Shown piece after piece: positions 26,942-36,015 of a DNA stretch of 55,696 nucleotides. Within the stretch, counting starts at the first letter, position 1; every line of letters begins with the position of its first letter. The notes under the pieces were generated by a model. It saw only the letters and a list, made by a program, of their open reading frames with translations. It made no database searches and was not told where the DNA came from. Both the position numbers and the translations under genes were made by a program. The stretch comes from Fibrobacterota bacterium (GTDB lineage Bacteria; Fibrobacterota; Chitinivibrionia; Chitinivibrionales; Chitinispirillaceae): contig PLTF01000153.1 of the NCBI GenBank assembly GCA_003164335.1, positions 1 to 55,696 of the forward strand, read 5' to 3'.

Positions 26942-27622
26942 ATGGCAAATACCCCGTTCGAACTCTACGAAGAAGCGTACCGGCTTCACTACCGCGAGAA
27001 ACTGATCCCTGATGCTGTCAAGATATATGAAACACTTATGCGGGAGTTCCCGGACTCCAGCGAATGCGGCTATGCGTTCATCCAGCTGCAAAAAATAAAG
27101 GCCAATGAAATAACCGAACGGCTGCAGGCCGGCGGGGGAACATGGAATCCAATGATTCTTGTCGCCGCATTTGCGGGTTATACCGCGCTCATCATTGCAA
27201 TAGCGGGAATTCTTATCGCCTTCCATGAGCTGCGGATGGAGCACAACCGTACGACCCTCGCCGTCGCGACCCTTGCAAAAATGCAGGCCGGAAATCAAAA
27301 TGAGGCGAGCAAGATCCTCACGGAAATGAAGAGGCGCTATCCGAACGATATCCTGGCCCATGAGCTTTCCTCCTTCGTCGCAGCAGGCGTCCCTGAAATG
27401 AATCGGAAGTCCGATCCGAGCCTATCGGAGACCGACGCTTCGTCCCGGATATCGGCTCCGGTCGCCGAGAATGCCGTTTCCGCCGCACCGGTGAAGAAGA
27501 ACAATCCTGCCAGAATCGCGAGAACGGTCGCTCGATCCCCGTCTCTCCGATCGGATTCTCATGCTGCCCTGCTCGAAGCCGCCCCGACCTCCGCCGCTCC
27601 TGCGGACTCTGCCGACCACTGA
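26942..27622 (+). CDS. TPR-like single-pass membrane protein
   Basis: The 226-aa protein has a helical repeat pair typical of tetratricopeptide-like folds at residues 4-60 (AVKIYETLMREFPDSSECGY), one membrane helix at about 70-93, and another helical repeat at about 115-140 (ASKILTEMKRRYPNDILAHE). An Ala/Ser/Pro-rich disordered tail runs to the end. Proteins of this shape often scaffold complexes; no specific role can be given. AAGGAGCAGGA lies just before the ATG. Its TGA overlaps the next ATG by one base (TGATG), so the next product is probably made with it. Confidence 0.7.
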   Translation: MANTPFELYEEAYRLHYREKLIPDAVKIYETLMREFPDSSECGYAFIQLQKIKANEITERLQAGGGTWNPMILVAAFAGYTALIIAIAGILIAFHELRMEHNRTTLAVATLAKMQAGNQNEASKILTEMKRRYPNDILAHELSSFVAAGVPEMNRKSDPSLSETDASSRISAPVAENAVSAAPVKKNNPARIARTVARSPSLRSDSHAALLEAAPTSAAPADSADH

Positions 27623-27894
27623 TGAGAACCTCCCGCATGGCGGCAAAAACAGTCGATTGCAGTCGAGAATTTGTGAAGCGCATCGTCTCGGGGTCGGTTC
27701 TCGATGATCAGGGCAGGTGGGTTACTCTTGCCGAGAGGAAAATGGTAGAAGAAGAAGTTCTGGAGCACCTCATGGCAGGCCGCATCCTCCAGGATGGAAA
27801 GTGGATGACCTTTGAGGAGGTAAAAATCGCCCGTACAGAGGCGATGGCGCCGCCTGAGGAGGAGCGGGAAGAGACCCGCAGACTCGAAGCGTAA
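27622..27894 (+). CDS. Small protein with two copies of a G-x-W motif
   Basis: The 90-aa product is unrecognised. It contains two similar stretches: SGSVLDDQGRWVTLAERK at about 23-40 and AGRILQDGKWMTFEEVK at about 52-68, joined by an acidic helix. This is an internal duplication of a roughly 30-residue unit with a central Trp. The rest is charged and helical; no signal or membrane segment is seen. It is translationally coupled to the TPR-like gene and its stop lies one base from the end of the convergent GH95-like gene, so the intergenic space is almost nil. Confidence 0.65.
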   Translation: MRTSRMAAKTVDCSREFVKRIVSGSVLDDQGRWVTLAERKMVEEEVLEHLMAGRILQDGKWMTFEEVKIARTEAMAPPEEEREETRRLEA

Positions 27895-27895
27895 C

Positions 27896-30139
27896 CTATT
27901 CCGCCGTTATTTCCACCCGCTCATCGGCGGTCATGGCAATGTCAAGAACTCTTCCCTGCATCGACGATGTTCCCCGTGAACGCTGGAGTGCCGCCCGTCC
28001 GTCCCACGGATTTGCTATCCTGAAAATGCCCGGAGCGTTGGCCTTGACGCTTACCCGGATCACCCGGCCGTTGACGCGCGTTGCCCCGATTTCAAAGGCC
28101 CCTTCGGTCCGGATAGTGTCAAATGAAACATGCTTCCATCGTTTCGGCGCGCCGGCGAACAGATAGTTGACCCCGCGCCTCGTCTGCACCATCATCTCCG
28201 GAATAGCCGCCGTCGCGCCCATGCAGGCGTCCATATGCAGCATTTCATATTTACCCTCTTCAACCGATTCCGGCGTCCCTCGGGTGCTGAATCCCATGAA
28301 GATCGGATCCCGGACGGGTGAATGCCCCTCGTTCGTAAACACTCGCTCCCATATTTCAAGCAGGAGTTCGGCCATATCGGCATTCCCTAGCCGAGTATGG
28401 ATCATGCCGGCCCAGGGGAGGCTTGCCGAATTCCAAGCTCCCATACCCTGTGAGACCCAGGTTTCTACGGTGTGTTCAAGGTCGCGCGCAACTCCGGCAT
28501 CATCGAGGTCGAGCGTATCAAAGGGACTGACACCGGCCAGGTGGCTGTGCAGGGCATCGCTTTCGCGCAAGGGCACGCCGTCAAAAATACCGAGTTCCCC
28601 CTGCACAGTCCCGCCGCGGCCTTTTGTTTCGTACCGGGCGGTTTTAGGCAGCGTCGCGAGAATTTCCCTCCAGCTCGATGACGGGGTTTCGTCAAGCAGG
28701 GAGGCTGCGGCAAGCAGGCTTTCAACCAGAAAATTTATGCAGGCAAGCTGGTACCCGGGATTCTTTCCCCATTGGCTTTCCGCGGTCCCCCGAAACGCAG
28801 GGGAAATTCCGAACGGCATCCGGTAGGCGCCCGCGTGCTTTTCGAGCATGGTTTCATACACGCGCATAACGCCGGTCATAAACGGCCAGGCGGTAGTTCG
28901 CAGAAAATCGATATCCTGCGTGTAGAGAAAATAACGGTACATGAGCTCGGCGACGACGCAGGACGCTCCTGCATCGGGAAGATCGGCCCAGGTGCCGCCG
29001 ATGCGCGTGCACCGGTCATCGACCATAGAAGGGAGGAGAATGCCGTCCTCGATGCCGAAAACCCGGCGTGCGTTCTCCCTGAGCTGGACCCTCCATGAAT
29101 CAACCATCCCGAAGAGCGGCTTGCAGTGGTGCATGAGATTGATGCGGAATGCGGGCCAGTAGCACATCCGCAGGTTGATCATGGCCTGATACCCGCCCGC
29201 AAAGGGCGGATCGCAGTTTTCGTCGATCCACGGTCCGTAAATGGTCGGGGCCACGCCCCCCGGAGTAGTGAGCGATGCGAAAAGATAGGTACCGTAATAA
29301 TACAGAAAGGAGAGCGTTTCGCTCGGAATGTCGATATGGGGAACGCTGCGGAAATGATTTGCCCAGAAGGTTGCGCTTGCAATCCGGATGGCATCCGAAC
29401 CCCCCTTCTTCGCTTTTTCGAGTATCTTCCGGACCAGATCCTTAGCCTCATCGGCAGAATCGCCGTAGCCGAGGGCGAGGTAAATGTCGGATTTGTCCGA
29501 TGCGGCAGCTACGCAGAGGGCGGGATCGTTGGGGCGCTTCTGAACCCAGCCGGCAAGGGATGCCTCCTCGATTGGCACCGGGCGTTCGAGCGAAAGTGCA
29601 GCGAGCGATTGGGCAACATACTCCCAGGCGGTCACGCATTTGATTTTCGGAAGGTCGCGGTTTGCCGGCAAATGGTCGATGCCCGCCACGCAGTGGATGA
29701 CCATGAGTTGCTTTTCCATGGAGAGGTGGCAACTTACCTGATAGGTGCCCCGGGTATCGGCGACATCGATCACGACCTTGCCGTTTTTCAAGTGGAGATA
29801 GCCGGTTTTAAGGGTCGTCTCGCGATCGAAAACGAGATCGATGCGACCGAGCGGAAGAAGGGTCGGGCGCTCGATACTGCCGTCTCGGGGACGCGGGGAT
29901 TGAAGCAAACCCTTGAGCCCGGCGAAATCGCCGTGCTCCGCCATGGATCGGATGTTTGCATAGGTTGCTCCGGCCGCAGGCGTCATGCCGCCTTTGTGGA
30001 GCCAGAAATCGGAGCGATTGAGCGAGATGCGCAGGATATTATCCTGGCCCCAGATCTGGGCTCCGATCGTACCGTTTCCCAGAAGAATCCCGACCTCGGG
30101 ACGGGTAAGTGGAAAATCACGGCGCAGAACTTCATTCAT
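27896..30139 (-). CDS. Cytoplasmic GH95-like glycoside hydrolase with altered catalytic motifs
   Basis: The 747-aa protein follows the layout of glycoside hydrolase family 95 (alpha-fucosidases and relatives). The N-terminal beta domain has LLGNGTIGAQIWG and RISLNRSDFW; the (alpha/alpha)6 core has MINLRMCYWPA; and MDACMGATAAIPEMMVQ aligns with the family's QIDGNFGGTAAIAEM region. The family's catalytic Asp is kept in MDAC. The Glu expected in the HLWEHY region appears as Tyr (ELMYRY), and one of two conserved Asn is missing. Fucosidase activity is therefore doubtful. No signal peptide is seen, unlike most GH95 enzymes. The start is ATG 30139; an upstream extension would run toward a repeat. 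Confidence 0.68.
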   Translation of the reverse strand: MNEVLRRDFPLTRPEVGILLGNGTIGAQIWGQDNILRISLNRSDFWLHKGGMTPAAGATYANIRSMAEHGDFAGLKGLLQSPRPRDGSIERPTLLPLGRIDLVFDRETTLKTGYLHLKNGKVVIDVADTRGTYQVSCHLSMEKQLMVIHCVAGIDHLPANRDLPKIKCVTAWEYVAQSLAALSLERPVPIEEASLAGWVQKRPNDPALCVAAASDKSDIYLALGYGDSADEAKDLVRKILEKAKKGGSDAIRIASATFWANHFRSVPHIDIPSETLSFLYYYGTYLFASLTTPGGVAPTIYGPWIDENCDPPFAGGYQAMINLRMCYWPAFRINLMHHCKPLFGMVDSWRVQLRENARRVFGIEDGILLPSMVDDRCTRIGGTWADLPDAGASCVVAELMYRYFLYTQDIDFLRTTAWPFMTGVMRVYETMLEKHAGAYRMPFGISPAFRGTAESQWGKNPGYQLACINFLVESLLAAASLLDETPSSSWREILATLPKTARYETKGRGGTVQGELGIFDGVPLRESDALHSHLAGVSPFDTLDLDDAGVARDLEHTVETWVSQGMGAWNSASLPWAGMIHTRLGNADMAELLLEIWERVFTNEGHSPVRDPIFMGFSTRGTPESVEEGKYEMLHMDACMGATAAIPEMMVQTRRGVNYLFAGAPKRWKHVSFDTIRTEGAFEIGATRVNGRVIRVSVKANAPGIFRIANPWDGRAALQRSRGTSSMQGRVLDIAMTADERVEITAE

Positions 30140-30225
30140 CGAGGCAATGCCTTGGTTCGAACGGCGAGCCGCGGCTCCGGGAAGGCTGCTCCCGCTGCAC
30201 ACGATCCCATTAAGCTACCGTCATC

Positions 30226-30336
30226 AATGGAATTGGAGCTCCCCGCAGCAAGCTGCGCGGAGCTTGAAGCAGCCGGCCATCTTCTATAGGTAAGGCAGCA
30301 GGAAATATTTGTAATTCGCTCGCAATGCCTATTCAC
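30226..30336 (+). repeat. Dispersed intergenic repeat family 2, copy B (long form)
   Basis: It contains GAGCTCCCCGCAGCAAG, then GCTGCGCGGA, a GAAGCAGCCGGCCATCTTC block and TATAGG, then TAATTCGCTCGCAATGCC. The middle blocks are shared with copy D, and the ends with copies A and C. Confidence 0.7.
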
Positions 30337-30387
30337 TTGTCGGCACCTTTATAAATTGTCTCTTCCTCCCCCGATATTCGGGAGGAC

Positions 30388-30456
30388 AATCCAACTGAGC
30401 GGATTGAAACTCCTCGCAGCAAGAATTACCGGTAATTCACTCTCTGTGACTGTCCA
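30388..30456 (+). repeat. Dispersed intergenic repeat family 2, copy C (short form)
   Basis: ATCCAAC, then GATTGAAACTCCTCGCAGC, AAG, and AATTCACTCTCTGTGACTGT match copy A block by block. It lacks the middle blocks of copies B and D. Confidence 0.6.
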
Positions 30457-30518
30457 CAGTATAGGTCTTCGCCACCGCAACCGGCGTAAGGAAACAACGA
30501 TTGCCGGTAACAATAGGT

Positions 30519-30559
30519 GAGGCCGTTCATAGCCTGCCAATGGCCCTATAAACGGCCTC
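30519..30559 (-). terminator. Long hairpin at the 3' end of the enolase-like gene
   Basis: On the minus strand GAGGCCGTTTATAG pairs with CTATGAACGGCCTC (14 bp with one G-U pair), 12 nt beyond the stop codon. No T-run follows, so it may be a transcript-end stabiliser or a weak terminator. Confidence 0.55.
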
Positions 30560-30570
30560 CCTGATAATTA

Positions 30571-32097
30571 CTATTTCTTGCCCTTGCCCAGCGGGATCTT
30601 GACGCCGTCGGGAAGTCCCTTGAGCCCCGCGACAACGGTCTTGATTCCGGTAGCGCGCATTTCCTCCTCGGCGCGAATGAGAGGATTGTAATTCTGGAGG
30701 TTTCGTTCGCCGTTGGGTGCGCCGGCCTTGAACCAGACCTTGCGGCTCACTGCCCCGAATAGAAGGGGCATGAGCGGCAGGAACTCCGATGACCCTTCGG
30801 TCGAGCGGTGGGAAAAGAAGGCCGAGAAACCATTTTTGGCTATATTTGCAAGGGCCTCATCGAGACTGTTCACACCGACCTCCTTCAGGTCCGCCAGCAC
30901 TTTGCCAAGATCGCTGCGGGTGGTGAGGAACTCCTTGACGTCGGTTTTGTCGGCAATGCCGAGAACCACCTGGGTGGCAAGCAGGGTTTCGGTGAAGGTT
31001 CCGGCCTGGTTGAGCTTGATGAGCACGGAGTTGCCCGCACGGTCCTTGCGAGCCCTTGCAGCCAGGAAGGGAATGATATAGCGCAGCTGCGTAACGGCCG
31101 CATCGTCGATCACGATCTGCACGCGGTCGCCGTATTTTTCATTCATGAGCTTGTGGGCCGGGATATCGGTCTCCGATCCCGGATCCTCCATGGTTACAAA
31201 GTTCGAGGCGCTTGAGACAAGCGAATAATCGAACTCGATAAGCTGTTCGCGCGTTTTTATTCCCAGTCCGGAGAAACGCATATCGTATTTGTCCTGCGCG
31301 CGGAGTTCGTCGGTTTTCTGTATTTCCGAAAAAGCGTTATCCGTGCCGATCGCGTAATCCTTCTCGGTCAGGCCGAGCTGCTGTGCACACTCCTGGATAC
31401 GGGTGAGCCCCTCGAAGTTATCCTTGACCGGGAAAACGAAACCGCGTTCCTTGGCCGTTCCGGTGGGAAGACCGTCGCGGACAAGATTCTTTTCGAACTG
31501 GCGGAAGAACTTCGTGCCGGTTACGAACACGCCCTTGACCGATTTTTCATTCATCGCGAAGAAGAACATTTCCTGTACATCCTGCTTGGTGCCCGGAACA
31601 TGCTCGCCGCCGCAGACCATATTGAAGGCGATATTGGGAAAGTAGAATGTTTCGGGTTTCTTACCGTTTGTCAAAATTTCCCACGGTTTGAAGCCCGAGG
31701 CCTTGAGCAGCGTCTGGAAAAAGACCGTTGAAGAGGCAAGACAGGCGTTACCGCCCCACACGCGCTTATTGGGACCGGCTTTTGCCACGAGCTTGAGGTC
31801 GAAGTCCAGGGCCGCCTTGAGAATGTCGGAAGGTTTACGGATAACCACTTTTTTCGGCAGGAGGGGGACGATGTTCTTATCGATCGAGGCGATTGCCTTG
31901 TCGTTGGGAATATAAATCGCCTCGTTTTCGCCGTCCGATGTCCCTTTGGCGATGCCGTTACGCTCCTCAATCGTCCAGGTGTCCTTTCCGCGCGCCACCC
32001 GGGCCGTCATGACGCCCTCAATAGTCATCGCGGCATACGAAGAGAGAATCTCCCTGCCCTTCAGGGTAAACTTTGAAATAACGGTTTCTTGAGCCAT
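30571..32097 (-). CDS. Divergent enolase-like protein
   Basis: The 508-aa protein follows the enolase fold from end to end but is longer than the usual 430 aa. Equivalents of the enolase catalytic residues (yeast numbering) are visible: H159 in GGEHVPG (H166), E168 in QDVQEM, a Glu in AKERGF (E217) at E211, D246 in TDNAFSE (D253), E295 in MEDP (E304), D320 in IDDAAVTQ, K345 in LIKLNQAGT (K361), H373 in FSHRS (H430) and K396 in FKAGAP (K457). The stretch between K361 and H430 is about 40 residues longer than normal, and the N-terminal serine loop is rebuilt. It may be this lineage's enolase or a paralogue with another substrate. GGAGG precedes the ATG. Confidence 0.8.
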   Translation of the reverse strand: MAQETVISKFTLKGREILSSYAAMTIEGVMTARVARGKDTWTIEERNGIAKGTSDGENEAIYIPNDKAIASIDKNIVPLLPKKVVIRKPSDILKAALDFDLKLVAKAGPNKRVWGGNACLASSTVFFQTLLKASGFKPWEILTNGKKPETFYFPNIAFNMVCGGEHVPGTKQDVQEMFFFAMNEKSVKGVFVTGTKFFRQFEKNLVRDGLPTGTAKERGFVFPVKDNFEGLTRIQECAQQLGLTEKDYAIGTDNAFSEIQKTDELRAQDKYDMRFSGLGIKTREQLIEFDYSLVSSASNFVTMEDPGSETDIPAHKLMNEKYGDRVQIVIDDAAVTQLRYIIPFLAARARKDRAGNSVLIKLNQAGTFTETLLATQVVLGIADKTDVKEFLTTRSDLGKVLADLKEVGVNSLDEALANIAKNGFSAFFSHRSTEGSSEFLPLMPLLFGAVSRKVWFKAGAPNGERNLQNYNPLIRAEEEMRATGIKTVVAGLKGLPDGVKIPLGKGKK

Positions 32098-32463
32098 TGT
32101 GAAAAAGCCTCCGTGGTGGGGTTATAGGAAAATACTTGGGTGCGATCACTATAAAATACCAAGAAGCAGGAGTTACAGGCAATTCTTACATTTTTCAACG
32201 GAAGAAGAAGAACTTTGATAAAGATGGTTACTACCCGGATACCTTTAAATACACAGGAAATGGCGCCTGAAATTCTAAGCCTCAACAATTGACCTTGGCC
32301 TATTATTGAAATTTGTGGAATTTCATCATGTTGAAACCTATTTGAGCAGAAAATGAACTACCCCGAAGCGGAGTTTCGGGGTAGCTAAACATAAAGTCAA
32401 ACGGCCAAGAGACTTCAAAGTCGAAGCAGAGCTTCGAGGATTTAGACACAAGAGATTAATCGT
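32098..32463. other. 366-bp intergenic region with three hairpins
   Basis: Hairpins have arms TGAAATT/AATTTCA (32307-32325), CTACCCCGAA/TTCGGGGTAG (32358-32384) and TCGAAGC/GCTTCGA (32421-32437). The last two share a GAAGC-A/G-GAG loop pattern. The middle one could end the leftward glycosyltransferase transcript. The right part, beside 32098, carries the leader of the enolase-like gene. No gene is seen. Confidence 0.55.
32358..32384 (-). terminator. Candidate terminator hairpin downstream of the glycosyltransferase gene
   Basis: A perfect 10-bp stem with a 7-nt loop; on the minus strand it is followed by TTCATTTTCT, only moderately T-rich. It lies 80 nt past the stop at 32464. Confidence 0.5.
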
Positions 32464-33771
32464 TCAGGAAGAGGATTCGCTCCGAGGATACCCATGCGGC
32501 GACAGGTTCGGAGTTTCTTTATGCCTGCTGCTGAATTGAAAAAGGGAAATAGCAGGAAAAAAAATTACCATTGCCGCCACCATGGGAGTCATATACCGCA
32601 CTATGGACAATACCGAGATTGTCATCCCCCAGAAGTAGCAAACGAGAACCGTTCCGGCAACCACGATATATCTCGTTTCAGGGCGTTTTCGCCACAGCTG
32701 AGTGATTGACAAGAGCAAGAGCAACACAAATAGTGTTTGCATGATAGAGAGAGCCTTTTCATTTCGATTGCTATTTGTTCCATACCAGCTCCTCACTAGT
32801 TTAATTGCCGCCAGTTTTAAAAACGTCAGCGGTCGTGCTTTTGCCTGCACGTATAAGAAACCCTTTATATCTCCGCTATGGTGGTCGTTGCCATATCGAG
32901 TAACAATTTTATTCATAAGATCTTTCACGTCATCCGGAACCTTTACGCCTTTGCGAAACCCATCAGAATTTGAAACGGCAAATGTCAACCCGTCATAGAG
33001 GCTGAAAAATGCTCTGCTTCGGCACAGCGGAAGGATTTGATGGGTTTGAGAAAAAGCCCATGATTCCCATGGCAAAACAGCAAAAAGATTTCCCGCGATC
33101 AGGCAAGCGCCGAAAACCAGTCTTCTTCGGAAGGCATGCCTCCTGCCAAGCATAACCAATAATGCAACGACTACTCCAGCTCCGATTGCAATTGGACGAA
33201 CGAGCATCGAAAGCCCTATCGCAAATCCACCAACCAGAAATAAACACCTGCTGTATTTCGATGAATTCCACCCCTTTAAAAATAAAAAAATTGCGGCATA
33301 GAAAATAACGGCAAAAGGCAACTCGGTCGAGGGCCATTTAATGGTCCATAAGTTCAGCGGATAGCAACTCCAGATTAGGGATGCTATAAGGGCGCGAAAA
33401 GGATCCCAAAGCATCCTGGCTATTTTAAAGATCAAAAATGAACCGAACGCGAATAAACCAGCGATCCAAATTCGCAGCAAAAGCTCCTCATGAATAGGAG
33501 TCGTTTTTGCCGGGAAAAGAATGATGCTGAGCAATATCGGATAGCCTGGAGGATATTCAAGAACCGGTTTCTTATTTATAGTAATTCCTTCACCGTTATT
33601 GATGTTATGCGCTACGGGAAGGAAAACAAGTTGATAATCAGCGTCCTCCGGGCTTTGGAAGATGTTTGGGGTAATGATCCAAAATACCATTGCAATGAAT
33701 AGTGCAAAAAGGACGGGCACGGCAGGCAGGTAGGCTGGGTTAAAATGCTTTTTTAAACCGGCGAAATTCAT
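32464..33771 (-). CDS. Polytopic membrane glycosyltransferase (GT39/PMT-like)
   Basis: The 435-aa protein has about ten hydrophobic helices. An early extracytoplasmic loop has acidic residues (SPEDADYQLVF) and is followed by LEYPPGYPILLS; this resembles GT-C enzymes that use polyprenyl-phosphate sugars, such as ArnT and PMT proteins. The donor and acceptor are unknown. The start at 33771 is chosen because AAGG lies six bases upstream; the frame is open to a GTG at 33831. It is AT-rich relative to the enolase-like gene and lies apart from the main polysaccharide cluster. Confidence 0.65.
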   Translation of the reverse strand: MNFAGLKKHFNPAYLPAVPVLFALFIAMVFWIITPNIFQSPEDADYQLVFLPVAHNINNGEGITINKKPVLEYPPGYPILLSIILFPAKTTPIHEELLLRIWIAGLFAFGSFLIFKIARMLWDPFRALIASLIWSCYPLNLWTIKWPSTELPFAVIFYAAIFLFLKGWNSSKYSRCLFLVGGFAIGLSMLVRPIAIGAGVVVALLVMLGRRHAFRRRLVFGACLIAGNLFAVLPWESWAFSQTHQILPLCRSRAFFSLYDGLTFAVSNSDGFRKGVKVPDDVKDLMNKIVTRYGNDHHSGDIKGFLYVQAKARPLTFLKLAAIKLVRSWYGTNSNRNEKALSIMQTLFVLLLLLSITQLWRKRPETRYIVVAGTVLVCYFWGMTISVLSIVRYMTPMVAAMVIFFPAISLFQFSSRHKETPNLSPHGYPRSESSS

Positions 33772-34029
33772 CGGCATCCTTGTATTCTGGGTCGTAGCGT
33801 ACATATTTTGCTGTTGGTTCATTTGGGGCACATGGCTGAACTCATGACATTATAAGAATATAAGTCTACTCCATTCCCACTCCCAATATTTTTTTAGAAT
33901 CCGCCGGTCGTGTTTGCAGCCCTTGATTCACCGTCAGTCACTGCTTTGCAATATCCTTTCCTGAAGGGTTTTCAGAATCCTATTGAAGCTCAGGCAGATG
34001 CGCCTTGCCGTTAGTTATTTTTAAGCCAC

Positions 34030-34503
34030 ATGAAAAGGAAAACTCTATCGTGGTTTCTCATCCTCCTCTGGTGCGGCGCAATATTTTATATGTCAAGCAG
34101 AAACGGTTCTGCCTCGTCTTCCATGAGCATGTTTGTCGCACATGCACTGGAGCACTTCATGACCGCCCTCTTCGGAAGGCCGATCTTCCCGATCCCGGAA
34201 CATTTCGTGCGCAAGGCAGCTCATGTGTTCGAATACCTGATCCTCGGCATGCTCCTGCTATCCGGCTTCTACTCGGGCGCAAGGCCGCAGCGAAGCTGCA
34301 TCGCTGCATTCCTTTGCGGCGTCGTCTACGCAGCGTCGGATGAGACGCACCAGATTTTCATTCCCGGACGAACGGCGTCCCCTATCGATGTGGGAATCGA
34401 TAGCATCGGAATTATGGCCGGGATCGGCATCTGCGTCTGGTGGTACGCCCGGCAACACCACGCTCCCCACCCATCGCAAGCAAAAAAAATCGATTACTCG
34501 TGA
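34030..34503 (+). CDS. VanZ-like membrane protein
   Basis: The 157-aa protein has four hydrophobic segments and the VanZ-family pattern: [16 protein letters not shown] at the start, [13 protein letters not shown] in the middle, and [18 protein letters not shown] with DVGIDSIG near the end. VanZ gives teicoplanin resistance in enterococci, but most family members have no known role. The 3' end overlaps the convergent msrBA gene by 10 nt. The upstream region to 33772 is divergent with a glycosyltransferase gene; I see no clear promoter there. Confidence 0.85.
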   Translation: MKRKTLSWFLILLWCGAIFYMSSRNGSASSSMSMFVAHALEHFMTALFGRPIFPIPEHFVRKAAHVFEYLILGMLLLSGFYSGARPQRSCIAAFLCGVVYAASDETHQIFIPGRTASPIDVGIDSIGIMAGIGICVWWYARQHHAPHPSQAKKIDYS

Positions 34504-35426
34504 AAAATGACGTGGCAGGCGGCTCGCTCGGGATGCTTTTCAAAGTAATGCTGGTGATACTCCTCTGCAGGGTAAAACTTTCCCGCCGGAACGATTTCCG
34601 TCACTATCGGTAGCCTGAACTGGCAGGACTCCTCCAGGTTCGTCCTCATGGCAAGAGCTGCCTGCTTCTGCTTTTCGCCGGTATAAAAAATTGCGGACCG
34701 GTACTGGGAGCCGATATCCACTCCCTGGCGATCGGGTGTTGTGGGATCGTGCATCTCCCAGAAAATTTCGAGCAACCGATCATACGAAACAATCCTCGGA
34801 TCGAAGATAATCTGCACGGCTTCGGCATGTCTGGTCGTATCCGAACACACCAGCTCATACGTCGGGTCGGGAACCGTACCTCCCGAATACCCTGCCGTCG
34901 TCTTGAAAACTCCCTTTATATGGCTGAATGAGTACTCGACACCCCAGAAGCATCCCGCAGCAAATATAGCCGTGTCATAATCATCCGGAGCTTCCCCCCT
35001 ACCGGTGAAGAGGGGGCTGAACCTTCCATAGCCCTCCCTTTCGAGATCGACGGCGGGAATAAACTTCAATGCAGCCGAGTTTATGCAATAGCGCAACCCT
35101 CCCGGCGAAGGACCGTCGTTGAATACATGGCCAAGATGAGAATTTCCCCTGCCGCTCTTCACCTCCGTTCGCGACATGCCGTGGCTTATATCGATTTTCT
35201 CCGCAACACAGGATTTTTCGATGGGTTTTGTGAAGCTTGGCCACCCGGTTCCCGACTCAAACTTATCCGTTGAACTGAAGAGTGGCTCCCCCGTGACGAT
35301 ATCCACGTAAATGCCCTTTTCATGGTTGTCCCAATATGCATTCCGGAACGGAGGTTCGGTTCCGCCCTGCTGGGTCACATAATATTGCAATGGAGACAAT
35401 CTGCCGCTCAAAGAATCGCTTTTCAT
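34494..35426 (-). CDS. msrBA: Fused methionine sulfoxide reductase MsrB-MsrA
   Basis: The enzyme repairs oxidised methionine: the N-terminal MsrB part (about 1-150) reduces the R form and the C-terminal MsrA part (about 165-310) the S form. MsrB is marked by [24 protein letters not shown] and the catalytic Cys in [10 protein letters not shown]; the zinc CxxC pairs are absent, as in the zinc-free subgroup. MsrA has the catalytic GCFWGVE and GYSGG. The B-A order is the reverse of the MsrA-MsrB order in neisserial proteins but is seen elsewhere. No signal peptide means a cytoplasmic enzyme. GAGGGTG precedes the ATG at 35426. It overlaps the VanZ-like gene tail to tail. Confidence 0.95.
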   Translation of the reverse strand: MKSDSLSGRLSPLQYYVTQQGGTEPPFRNAYWDNHEKGIYVDIVTGEPLFSSTDKFESGTGWPSFTKPIEKSCVAEKIDISHGMSRTEVKSGRGNSHLGHVFNDGPSPGGLRYCINSAALKFIPAVDLEREGYGRFSPLFTGRGEAPDDYDTAIFAAGCFWGVEYSFSHIKGVFKTTAGYSGGTVPDPTYELVCSDTTRHAEAVQIIFDPRIVSYDRLLEIFWEMHDPTTPDRQGVDIGSQYRSAIFYTGEKQKQAALAMRTNLEESCQFRLPIVTEIVPAGKFYPAEEYHQHYFEKHPERAACHVIFHE

Positions 35427-36015
35427 AACACCCTCTTTCGAGATCGATGACCCATTCACATCGTTTACCTTGTATCATCCGCTTGCGCGGTCTTTCACAG
35501 ATTTCCATATTGCGCGCTCACTGCCATCGTTATCTCTATAAAATTACGGAGATATATCGCAGATTATGGCGCAATCCGGGAGAGAACAAGTAGTCCGGCA
35601 GTTCAAAAGGAAGGCGAGGGTCCTTGAGCATTCCAAAGTCTTTGATTACGCGGCAGTTGCAATTAAAAGGCTTGCAGGATCAACCCAACCCGAAGCTCCG
35701 GCAAAAAAGCGGAAGTCGATCCATTCAGGGATATTCCGGCTGTCCAGGCAAGGCGGCCCCGGGGCTGGAGAATTTTGATATAGTTGCAGCTGAGGGTTAT
35801 AAAATTATACCCTGCAAATTTCGGATTCGCGCTCGACTCGCCGAAAAGAAAAAAATCATTCAGGTAATAAAAGCTGTTCCTGATTTTGAGCTGTTTCTGA
35901 AATCAGGATTTAAACAATATAAATTGTGCCCTTCCGAAACCCTCTTTATTTGCAGGAGGAGGTCTCACTCTGTAGCAAGCAATGCCCGGGAGCAGGGAGG
36001 CAGCGGCAAACGGCT
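35427..36015. other. 589-bp region without a supported gene
   Basis: It holds the promoter area of msrBA on its left side and the 3' flank of the pseudouridine synthase gene on its right. A weak 70-codon rightward frame (35566-35778) has a poorly spaced ribosome site and no recognisable product. A hairpin with arms CCTGATTT and AAATCAGG lies at 35879-35907. Composition is mixed and I see no repeat family member. Confidence 0.5.

Larger units (their letters stand above)
30140..30570. other. 431-bp repeat-bearing intergenic region
   Basis: It lies between two leftward genes and holds two copies of repeat family 2 (30226-30336 and 30388-30456), a small hairpin with arms TCCTCCC/GGGAGGA at about 30363-30385, and a long hairpin after the enolase-like gene (30519-30559). 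No gene is supported. Confidence 0.6.

Noticed and set aside
29126-30289. 387-codon plus-strand open frame
   Set aside because: Antisense to the GH95-like gene and runs into a repeat; no domain is seen.
35566-35778. 70-codon rightward frame in the msrBA-rluA-like gap
   Set aside because: The ribosome site is 14 bases away, the product is low-complexity basic, and nothing supports coding.
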